Of a DNA stretch of 64,000 nucleotides, positions 24,073 to 35,374 are shown one piece after another (positions within the stretch are counted from its first letter, which is position 1; every line of letters starts with the position of its first letter). The position numbers and the translations under genes are program-made. Origin of the DNA: Vanilla planifolia (Eukaryota > Streptophyta > Magnoliopsida > Asparagales > Orchidaceae); assembly GCA_023846275.1 (NCBI GenBank), contig CM043871.1, positions 35,308,578 through 35,372,577 on the forward strand, in the 5' to 3' direction. A model generated the notes under the pieces. It did not search any database. It was not told the origin of the DNA and was given only the letters and a program-made list of their open reading frames with translations.

Positions 24073-27000
24073 CTAGCTATCAAATAACACTCCCAAAAGG
24101 TTTACCTCTAGGGATTGATCAATTCCATTCTCCTTGAACACATCACTTAAGCCAAATTCTCTTCTAGTCCTCCTTTCCTCGATCACGGATTCGATGGGTT
24201 CCAAACAAATGTTTCTCTTGACCTGGTTTATCGATCTCTCAGCAACTAAGAACTTGTTACCTTCACGGCTCCTCTCGACAAAACCAGCCCACGCTGTGGA
24301 AACCAAGCACATGATTGGAAAGACAATAAACAAGAACGATTTGAAAATGAAGTATAGAACATATGTATGAATAAAGATGTTTAATAAGACATACAAATTT
24401 ACTTAAAACCTACTTTACAAAGCTCATGTTTAAGAACTAAGAAGTTAGACCATTTAATAGAAGAGCTTATGTAGAATTCCCATTTAGTCACACATAAATC
24501 AACATTACTTAAAAACAAATAATGATCTCATAGTTATCAATAATCTTTGTTTTATGTTTTAATTGACTATAATCCAAATAAACTTAAATTAGTTTAAGAG
24601 ATATCAAGATTCTTATAAGAAGTTATTCATCTAAGTTCACATCCATCTAACTTCATTTAAAAAGTACTAAAATTAAATAGTCTTATGAGACCAATTAAAG
24701 ACCTAACTCATTTGCATACACATATGAAGTCTTCATCACTTCAATCATTTGGTCTAGTTATACCACTTTATTTAACATCAACCAAAACAAAAGTCTTCAT
24801 ACAATACTAAAGACAGTTTATTGATCCTTTCCCACCAATGCTCTCAGTTTTTTGTATACTGTTCAGCTCAACTTTATAAACAAAGTAAATGATTACTCCT
24901 TCCTAATACCTACAACTTCAATGCTTTTCTCCATTTACTTGTTGGAGAGAGATCTCCATTGTATACATATGTGACTTTGTTCATATACCCATAGATAAGA
25001 CTAGTTTGAACACCAGTGGCATCAGACAGAGTTAACTGGACTTTCTCTGCAAACCAACATCAAATCAAGAATACTACAGATTTGGAAAAAAGGTTTCACA
25101 GATTTGACAAAACAGTTGTGGAAGAAGAACATTTACTTCACACAAACTTGTGTGACCGGTATATACTCATGACACACATCTCATTGAATAGTACTGTTAG
25201 CAGGCTGGGAATGCTTTCTCACTGTTGTTAGATACAAAAAGTATGCATCACATCTCCAAAATTTAAGTATGAATTAAAAATTTGATAAGCAAATATATAA
25301 CCACATAAGAAAAAAAGCTTTTGGGTTTTATCTGTTATTCACATTCAGGTTTTTTTTTCACTAAAATAGCTTTTGCAACAATCTTATCTACCTAAAAGAT
25401 ACCCATCTTTTAGCAGTTTTTGATATATTAGATGAGCACATAAAGCATAAAAAATCCTACCCTTCAAATTAAAGAGTTAAGAGAATGAGGATGCAGCAAA
25501 TGAAACACTTCAACTCTTACCATACTGTAAAAATCTCCTAACACTAGCAAATTACATTGTTAAACTGCCTACTAAATTAACAACTAACAGCTTATTCTAC
25601 AGCTCAGAGTAAACTTAACTATCCCAAACTAACAAAAGAAGCACGTAAACGTTCTTCCAAATTTAATCGAATGCTGTAGGAGACATCATTGTTGAAAAAT
25701 GATGAAACAACAGCCTTGAGTGCAACTTCGTCTCCATGGCTACCACAGTGGAAGGTTTACCTCAGCAAACAATTCATCAGCAAACATCTATAGTCGCTCC
25801 CATCAACTTAAGAAGCTAAAGATTTTTTTTTTCAATAAAATCGAATTTGCAACAATCCTATCTACCTAGACAATACCCATCTTTTAGCAGTTTTTGATAT
25901 ATTATATGAGCCTGTAAAGCATAAAAAATGCCACCCAGTTGAAGTTCAAATTAAAGAGTTAGAAGGATACAGCATATGAAACACTTCAACTCTTACCATA
26001 CTGTCACAATACTTTCCCAACAATAGCAAATTACATTGTCAAACTGCCTTCTAAATTAATAACAACAAACAGCTTAGAGTATAATCCCAAATATCCCAAA
26101 CTAACAAAAGAGGCACTCAAATCTTCTTCCAAATTCAATTGAATGCTCTAGGAGACATCATTGTTGAGCATTAGTCCATCAGCTTCAGAAGTCAAACATC
26201 CTTCCATGTTGGCATCACAACTAACACACATATAGCTAAACTTTCATAGAGTAATTGTAGCATCAAACTATTCCATGTTATCATATGTCTTAACATTGTT
26301 ATTTTAGCATCCCAAACAAGGTGGTTTAGGTATCCACTTGTGTTCTACATCACATATGAACTTACTTCAAAAAATTGTTAATGTTCCATATGTTCATGTA
26401 ATTTAGGATATTTTTCCAAGCAAAAATAAAAGGAATCTACATAGCAATGGTCAGTGCTAAACTTATAACCATGTTGCAAAGTTGGATTTAAGCATATTGG
26501 GCTATGTAATAGTTGTTTGGATTATATTCTCGATATATCTCGAAGTCTAATTAAAATAAGAACATACCATGTACCATCTTACCTTATTCCAGAATAACAA
26601 AACTTTAATCCCTACAACTAGCATGAAAGCTTTTGACTTGGAACTCCTTTGTCATAATTAGAGCTTTGATGCATGACCTTTTGAATTTTTATCCACCCAA
26701 TTAAACCATTCATATAACATATGAGACTAGCTAACACTTAATTTTATATATCATCAGATAGCACTTCAAGAACCAAATGAACCTTCACTACTTCATTTAT
26801 AAACCTAAACTTCATCTTTGAGCTCAATCATCCTAAACCAAAATAAAAATATTCATTTTTTGTTCAATTGATTCATGTGTGAAAAGATTTTAATTTTCTG
26901 CAAATCACCTTTCACATCCATTAAGTTTAATATTAATCAATCAAGACTAAACATATACCATACAAATCATCCATATCACCTATACCGGGACTGCAACTAC

Positions 27001-29782
27001 ACCCACTAGTGCATGAAATCACCTTCCAAATAAACTAACACTAAGTACCACCACATTCTGCTTAATCCCATATTTATTTTTCTTAGGCTTTAATCTAATG
27101 TATATTTGCTTTGCAAAGAGCATCCTGTCTAGAAAAATATAATTATTTTTTAATCAACTTTTCATCTCTCAAGCAATGTCATCAATATGTTCACTGCCAT
27201 AAGTCCCAATGATATACAAATAGGTTTTTCATGTCGTATGAAAGACTTAAATGAATTTGAAGCAATATAACAAGTATTCCTCTTCCTCAACATGCTCATC
27301 CCTTGTGTCTTCTTTTCTTCATGCCTCCAGGATCCTACAGCAAGTGATATCTAGGCCCACTATTGTCCAACACATGAGCTACCAATTCATTTCTACTAAG
27401 TTCCTACTCTGCTGACAACAACAGGTCCATGCACAAGTCTTTGGTTATTTTATTTCATAATCTTTGCAATTAATCAAACCTCTTGGTTTAACTTTTACTA
27501 CCTGAAAGTTCATGTTAATTCGTTTCACTATTAAGCTTCTTTTAGTTAAACTCAAAGAAAAGAAAAGCGACACATATATAGAATACAAACAATAACCAAT
27601 TTTATTACAAGGCACCCCACAAAACTGAAGCAATGAATATTAACTTTGCGAACTTAAAATTTTCAACTTAGTTCTCTATCCTCAAATTGCAAAACTTCTC
27701 GACAATGCCAACTAGCCAAGAGTACTTTGCCATTGCAACTCTAACACCATTAATGCCTCAACAAATCCAGCTTAGCCACTTGGAACCTGAAACAATATCA
27801 TGCTTTTCATCATTGATTTCTACATTTCCAAATCTTTTGCCACTCTTTATTGTAACTTTAAACTCTACTATGAGACACTACATCTCTCTTATAATTCCTC
27901 TTAAAATTATTAAAGATATCCCTAATCCTTAATCTCTAATACTTAATCCTCAGTCACTGATCCAAAATGCAACCACGCAACAAGAATCAATGACAAGACG
28001 TTTGCAACTAGTCCCCAGACATCTAGGTGCTTGAGGCCAAGGCCGTAAGACCCAAGTGCTTAAAGACAACCCCTTGAGGATGTCAGGCAATTTTGATGCC
28101 CACGAAGATTCTAAGACATAAAGATGATCACAAGATGATCAGCTGATTTTTACTAAAGGTTTTGGTGTTGAAAAGTAGTGACATACATTGTTAGGCCATA
28201 GGCAACATTCACAACCTCTGACACATTATAATATGAGCCAAACAACAATCTGACAACTTGTTTTTCCTACTTAAATTTAGATTTGAAACTTGAACACTTA
28301 CTTGTACTCCATCTAATCTTAATCTTGATATTCACAACATACCATTGATTTAATTTTAAGAATTCAATTGTCAAATTTATCACATAATGAAATGATCCTA
28401 GGGGAGATCACTGAATTTAAGAGGTATGTTGATGGTCATTTGCAAAAGGTTTCACAAAAAAATGACCTTAACCTAGATCTAATTTTAATGTTGTTGATTC
28501 CCAACAAAGATGATCCTGCAAATTCACAAAGATTGAGAGAATTATATGGAAAAATGTTCATATATAGGTTTCCTTTACATTATCTAAATAACATGTCACT
28601 CTTATGATCAAAACCCAATTCTTTTCAAAGATCAACACTCAAGATGGATAGCACTAGATTAGGATTGAATTGGGGGATGAGTGGACGATTGCATTCAATC
28701 AAGATGAAATATTCAAGTGGTGGCACATTTATTATAATGATCATGCCCTTTTAAATTAATAGAAAAAGTTTCTCATAGAGTACTTTGATGACATCCCCAT
28801 AAATGTCAATCCAAGTAAGAACATTTGAATCACACAATTTCTATTCCTTGAAGCATTTAGTAAGGAAAAGTTGTATGTAAACAAAAAAAGTGTCCTTTCT
28901 TCAATATAAAGTATTTATGAACAAGAATGTTCATAAACCTCAGTTTCTATTGTTATCATTAAACCTCAACCACAATTTACCATCAATAACAACAATTGCA
29001 GCATCATTTTCTTCACATCAATAAGAAAGATAAAGGCTTCAATTAATAGTAAAGCATTTATGAACAAGAATGTTTGCTTTCATGCATTCTCTAAAGCTAC
29101 TGAATCAAGTTTTCATCAAACCCCGCACCTCCAAAATGGTGTAGAACGATAGAAGCCGCAACAGTAACATTCAGTGATGCCGTTCCACAGCCATACTGGG
29201 GGATATAAACAAAGAAGTCACAGATCTCGCACTCCTTGGCTGAAAGGCCCGTGCCCTTTCTAGGATCAAAACCAAAACTTTACTGCTATAGCATAGACAA
29301 TGCAAAGTAGTACAACAAAGACTACTGGGAATGGGGAACACCTCGTTGCCAAGAAGAAAGGCGGTGCTTTTACTGAAAGGTTGCTGAGTAACGGGGAGGG
29401 CTCCGTCCACAATCTCCACACCGCAGATGTCGCAGTTTCTTTCCTCCTGACAAAAGTAAAAGGGGATTTAGGTTACGGTTTAGATAGGAGATAAGGGAAG
29501 AGAAGATAAGGAGGGGAAAAGTAGGAAAGCTGATGCCTTAAGATAGAGATGGGCTTGTGCGAGAGAATGGAAATGGCGGAAGCGGAGGTGAGCAGTGGAA
29601 CCATGGCTGCCGAAGGCGTTGAAGTCGCGACGGCCAACGAGGACGATCTCCGAGACACCAAAAGCTGTCGCGCTACGGGCCATCGTCCCTATGTTGTGCC
29701 TCTTCGCCACGTTGTGGATTACCAATAAGCTCTCCAGCGTCGAGGAATCCGGCAACGGCGACTCTCCCTCAGCCGACGCCAT
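24073..29782 (-). CDS. SpoU/TrmH-family RNA 2'-O-ribose methyltransferase (four exons)
   Basis: The exons, in coding order, are 29537-29782, 29342-29446, 29129-29255 and 24073-24293. They join in frame to 232 residues. This is a SPOUT-fold, SAM-dependent enzyme expected to methylate the 2'-hydroxyl of a tRNA or rRNA nucleotide. Motif 1 is in exon 1 (residues about 22-51, HNVAKRHNIGTMARSA then EIVLVGRRDF). Motif 2 spans exons 2-3 (LLGNE|GTGLS) and motif 3 is in exon 3 (IPQYGCGTASLNVTVAA), forming the knotted cofactor site. Exon 4 supplies 'WAGFVERSREGNKFLVAER', the tail of plant members. The last intron is 4,835 bp. The first (29447-29536, 90 bp) appears to begin with GC (AAG|GCATCA), because no GT donor keeps the frame open. 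The exon 2 acceptor could lie 3 bases further on. The target RNA is unknown. Nuclear-encoded plant homologues are annotated as SpoU-family methylases. Confidence 0.94.
25349..26171. repeat. Tandem duplication (two copies of about 350 bp) inside an intron
   Basis: The segment 25349-25699 is repeated at 25822-26171, same orientation, offset about 473 bases. By eye the copies are about 85% alike with small indels, sharing blocks such as 'cccatcttttagcagttttt' and 'gaaacacttcaactcttacc'. It lies wholly in the long third intron of the SpoU methyltransferase gene. Confidence 0.9.
26172..29128. other. Rest of the long intron 3 of the methyltransferase gene
   Basis: The intron sequence is mixed. Short open stretches such as 28368-28607 on the plus strand have no recognisable domain and read against the host gene. 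Some may be retroelement scraps. Confidence 0.4.
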
Positions 29783-32020
29783 GTTTACCAGGAGGCTAAG
29801 AGCACGATTTACAAAGAAGGCTACGAAGTTCGAAACGTCCCTGGTCCTTCGCTTTAAGATGCGTGATCATTTTGAAATATTAGTTTATTTGCTTTTTTAT
29901 TAATTTAAAAAACTATTTACAATCCAAGAAATGATATATATATATATATATAATCCAAAAAGAAAGACTAAAAAAACCTTCTAATTAGTAGATCTTGAAC
30001 AAATGAAGATCTAAATTATAAAAAAAATCTTATTTAATTCTTTATATTTCTTTTATTTTCTTTGTAATGTCTTATTAGATATTATTAAATTAATATTATT
30101 ATAAATAAAGACAAATAAATTACATTATCATTGCATTATAATTAACCTCACATATATATCAAATTATATGTTGAGCTTCGACTCGTCATCAACTACATAA
30201 TTAGTCATAAATTTTGATCTATGGGTTGCTCTAATCTCCCTTCTATATAGGAATATTCCTATCCTCATAGACTTCCTTTCTTTGGATTCATTTAGGAAGC
30301 ACTCATTGTTGATTATGCATTTAAAGCGGTTTCAATTAATACTTTTATTTAATCTATTAATTATGATATTTAGAGTTCTCCAAGTTTTTCATATGACATT
30401 TATTTTTTATGTAACTTGATATATTCTTCTTTAGTCTTATATTTTCATTCATTGATTGTTCTTTAATGATCTTTTTTTAATGTGAATTATAATGAATCAT
30501 ATTAATATCAAAATAATATGATCTATCTTTCACTGAGTAAGTCTCGCCTTAAGATATTATGTTATAGATTGTTTTGGATTTCAAGGAATTAGAGGTTATT
30601 GATTTCTAATTTTCTTCAATCACTAATGATGAATTACAAAAAATATAGACTAACTCTTAAATGTTAAGATAAAATGTGTGTGTGTAAGTGTGTGTGTGAG
30701 AGAGAGAGAGAAAATATTAAAAAAAAAGAGAAAATGTAATATAAGATATTAAATTGGAGAGATCTAAGTTAGTTTCTAAATTTCAATCATCTCTCATTTT
30801 ACACAATGTCTTTCTAATCTAATAAAAACTAGCCAATGACATGTATGTCTTTAAATATCAAAAGTCTAATTGTATAGATATGTCCTATATTTCAGCCCAC
30901 TTTGATGACATAGACATCTCCCAAATTCATCAAAAATTACTACCATCTCCTTTAGATCATTATAGTCTCAAAGAAGAATCTTTCAAGAGATTAAGTTATC
31001 CTCATAAGGTTATTGACCTTCAATAATATGGCTTTAAGACTCTATATCTTGAGAGGTCATAATTATTTTTAAGTGAATAACTTCAAAACTAATATGGTGA
31101 TATATAAGCGATAGGAGAAACTGCTACAATTAAAGCTCTCAATCGAACTCTAATACCAAATTGATAGAAGATTGTTAACCAAGACTCTAATACCAAAATC
31201 GATGAAGAAAGGACAAGAGTAACTATTATAGCTATATCTTAACTAAGCTCTAATGCCAAATAATAAAAAATAAACAAAAGTAAATCATATAAGTGGATTT
31301 AAGGTAGAAGATGACAATAAGAAAAATGACAATAAAATAGAGATAGATTCAAATCATAATTCTGATATTTTCGAATCACAGTTTGAAGGAACCTATATCA
31401 AAAATTTAGTGATGTGCATGCATGCATGTTAAAAGTAACTAATGTTTTAAAAGATAATGTCAAACAAATTAATATTCTTTTTTTTTCATTTAATAATATG
31501 TTAAGGTCCATCAATGGTTTCTGATGTATCGCTTGTTGATATTCATTCTCTTGAATTCATATCAATGGATGTTATGATTCATCCATCTATACTTTACTCA
31601 TAAACTAAATATATGTTAGAAAAAAAATATTTGTGTGTTGCATTATTTTCTCAAGAAAAGGATTTCAAGTCTTGTTTAATTGGACGTTTCATTTGTTCTT
31701 TATAAGAAAGCCAACTCTGGTTCTTCTTAAACTAAACAAACTATACATTCTTCTCAAAAAAAAAGAATTTTTAGTTGTCTTGAACTTATCATATTATATA
31801 TTAAGAATCTAAATACTGTATGATAACTAGAAAAGTACCATAGTATAAATAGATTCTTATTACTCTTTTTATAAAAACCATCTTAATCTTCCAAGATATA
31901 GAAGAAAGGCATTTCCTTCATTTTTTAAGCTCAATATACTACTATCCATGGAATGAAAAGGAATTGATAAAAAAAAAGTTTAATTCAGCCCTAAATCCAC
32001 TTACTTTGTTCATCTTTCAC
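29783..32020. other. Intergenic region upstream of the methyltransferase gene
   Basis: The first 80 bases are GC-richer and are the probable leader of the minus-strand methyltransferase gene. Beyond that it is AT-rich, with a (TA)n tract at 29934-29952. A short open stretch at 30841-31026 has no recognised family. Confidence 0.4.
30675..30711. repeat. Compound (GT)n(GA)n microsatellite
   Basis: Two GT blocks separated by 'aa', then an uninterrupted GA block, directly readable. Confidence 0.95.
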
Positions 32021-32273
32021 TACTCTTATTGTTAGAAAGAAGGAAGATAATAGCACTTCTACTTTGTTCTCCTTTTCACTCCTCTCTTCTATCCAATCCA
32101 ACTTACTCTTATGTCTCTCCTTCCTTTCCAAGTTTCTACTATTATTCTCTTTGTTTCTTTGAAGCTTCCAACCTTTTTTTCATCCTTCTCTATACAATTA
32201 TAGAGAAAAAAATTAATAAGGGAAGCTTTGAACAAATGTCTATTTGTGTTTTATACACACTTAAATAAACTAA

Positions 32274-32280
32274 ACACACC

Positions 32281-32363
<83 letters not shown>
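32274..32363. repeat. Compound (CA)n(TA)n microsatellite
   Basis: About 13 CA units run straight into about 31 TA units. Such compound arrays are usually length-variable. Confidence 0.96.
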
Positions 32364-32366
<3 letters not shown>

Positions 32367-33089
32367 CCAAATTTTCTTTCTTAATTCATAACAATTCTTA
32401 TTTAGCTCTCAAAATGACAAACCAAGAATGAGTAAGTTTCTTATAATGATCTGGCTTAATGATATATTTTGATATTTGGTGTAATTTTGGAAAATATAAA
32501 TTTTTTGTGTTAAAACTAAAATAATATTATTATATTATAGTCTTAAAACTTAAGCTTTACTTAGTTTTTGAAAAATTAATCATACAATTGATCCAATAAT
32601 TATGGTCATAATAATTACATCTCAGGAATGTTACAATTCTAATCTTCAAAATTTTAGATGAAGATGAAATCTAGCAATTTGTATAGTTCCAAAATGATAT
32701 TAGGCAATTTTGTGTGGGTAAAGCATATACAAGCGAGGTGTACGAAAAATAATTTATAATATAGTTAAGAGCCTATCCAATGACCATTATGAAGCTTCAA
32801 ATATGAAAGTTATGTTGACAATCGTAAGAGTGTAATGTCATATAAGAGAGAGATGAATTATATAAATTGCAAGTTAAATACAATCTCAAGTATTACAATG
32901 AAAGTTTTTTATGAATCTTAATTACTTTTGTAAATATGTTTTACAAAATCATGTTTATTTTTAAAACTCTTTTATGTGAGGAGTGCAAATAAAAAAGTAA
33001 ACAATAATTTTTAGATGATTTAACTCAACATTAAATTTACATTCACTCTCGACAAAAAACCTAAGCTTAAATTAAAAACGCTTTTTGCT

Positions 33090-33330
33090 AAAGTGGATAG
33101 GAAAAACTCCACAATGGGTCAATAACCCTACAAATATTGACCCAAAAGACCTTATTACGTTAGGCCAAAAGACCCTACAAAATATCATACTAAAAAACTC
33201 TATAAACACTGATCCAAAGAAGCATATAAAGACGAACCAAATGACTCAACAAACCACCAGACCAAAATATCCTACGATAATAGTCAAAAGACTAATACAA
33301 GTTCAAACAAAAAATCCTAATAATGAGATG
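33090..33330. repeat. Degenerate minisatellite with a GACCCAAAAGACC-like core
   Basis: The core recurs as 'gacccaaaagacct', 'ggccaaaagaccct', 'gatccaaagaagc', 'gaaccaaatgactc', 'agaccaaaatatcc' and 'agtcaaaagacta', roughly every 30-40 bases. An open stretch through it (33085-33369) is a by-product of the repeat and not a gene. Confidence 0.6.
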
Positions 33331-34321
33331 AAGAATCAAAGTAAAAACTCAATTATAAAATTCCTATAACTCAATCTAATTTAAGAAGCATACCAAAGCA
33401 TAATAGAACAATATAAGAATGATTTTTGTTTTGCTCAATAAGAATATGAGCATGAAGAAAGAATGTGAAGGATGAGACCATTACTTGAATCTCATGATCT
33501 TAATCTTCCTTTCTATTCATAAAAATGATTCTTAAGTGAACCTATAAATAGTTCTTATTTTTATAATATCTAAGATAAGATAATTGAAACTATGTTAATA
33601 AAATCATAATTATACATATTTAAATGTGATAAAAATCACTTTCTTAAAATAAAATATTTTTATATAAAAATATTAAAATTTTAAAAATATATTACACGTT
33701 TAAACATGATCAAACATAATATATGAATATATTAATAAAAAGAAATTTGTGAGACAAATCTAATAATATTAAGATTATAGTTTTTGGATAAATAATTAAT
33801 TTATTATGACTTTTTAAAATTTAAAATATAATTATAATTTTCAAAAATCCCAAGATATATTTGTAATTTAAGAAATTTTGGGTTATGTCAAAACTAATTT
33901 ACTAACAATATATCTACAAATAAAAAAATATTAACTATAAGAAAATAGATTTAAAATTTTTCTAAATTTCAATAGAGAATAAATTAATGTCTCTTACAAC
34001 TATTGTTAGCATAGAGTCACCCTTTAAAGAAGTCACAAAATAGAACAACAAAGAGGAGCTCAACTACAAGAGTTACTAACATTAGCTTGACATCAAGCAA
34101 CCATCGTATAGGCTTCTTCAATAAAGCAAACATCTTTTCAAAAGTTCATTCTTTATCATAAAAAGAATGATAGAGAACCAAAAAGAGACCACAAAGAAAG
34201 TGAACTAAATGCTCACTTTGTGGTCTAACTTGATGATTCAATGCATCAGATGTTTCAGCACACATAAGAAGTTCTTTGAAGAGATGAACACTATATACAG
34301 TCTGCAGAGCCCTGTATGGGC
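33331..34321. other. AT-rich intergenic region and 3' flank of the R3H gene
   Basis: No coding region is seen. The part adjoining 34322 should carry the 3' untranslated region of the minus-strand R3H gene. Confidence 0.4.
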
Positions 34322-35337
34322 TTATTTTTTGCTGTCTTTGGCCATTTTGAGGAAGCCGGAGAGAGAGATGTTTGGAAGAGACTCCTTTGAGTTCATCCTC
34401 TTCTTGATCCTTATCATCTTTGAAGAGTTTGAAGTAATGGTGATAGAGATCAAATTATAGAACTGCATATAGAAAACAAAGAACCCCAAGATTAAGAAAA
34501 TAGTAACCAAAAAGTTCAGATGTGCATTCAAAATGTAAATAAAAGTTTTGATTTATGTTAAGGGAGGAAGTTGGGTTGAGCAACACCAAAAGAACACTTG
34601 CGAGAAGGGTTGATTCTCGGTTCTTCGAACCTCAGATCCACAAAACCTGGGTCGATTCACAGTTCTGATCATCAAGTTTTCAAGGATGGACCCATGGTTC
34701 ATTATTTAGGTCCTAGGGTTTTGTTGCAATGTTTATGTTTTACAATATTACTTTATGATGATATTTAATTTTACTTTTGGGTTTTTGTAAACTTGTTATA
34801 AGGTTGATTCCTTTCTAGTGGAAATGAGGGAAATGATAGTAGAGTTGAGAATTATAAATGACACGATTGGATTCTTGTCTCTTGGACCACATGGGTTGAA
34901 CTGATGAAAGCTACCTTGTTGATCTCTTGATATAAATAGTTTAGCTTGTTAACAAATCACCCTAAAAATCTTATGTCTTATATCTTTTGCATAGAAAGGA
35001 AATGCATAAAACAAGCAAATAACCAATGCAACTACAAAAAGTTTATTTTATCAACAGATGCATAAGTTGCAACCCGTGTAATTTGGGCGGAAGAGAAGTT
35101 TGCCAATGGAAGGTTGTCGGAGATCAAATTGAACTAAAGTGTGATCGATGTTACAAAAAAGGATACCCAGAATATAGCTCTATCAAATTGGAGGTCCTCC
35201 ACTTAAATTGGAAGAAAAAAGAGGTTAATAGATTAAGGTAAATGGAGGGGGAATATAAAGGGAGAGGCATGTCATAAAAACATAGTGACATGAGACTAAA
35301 GAAGTGGTATGCATATAAAAAGAAATATACAATGATA

Positions 35338-35374
<37 letters not shown>

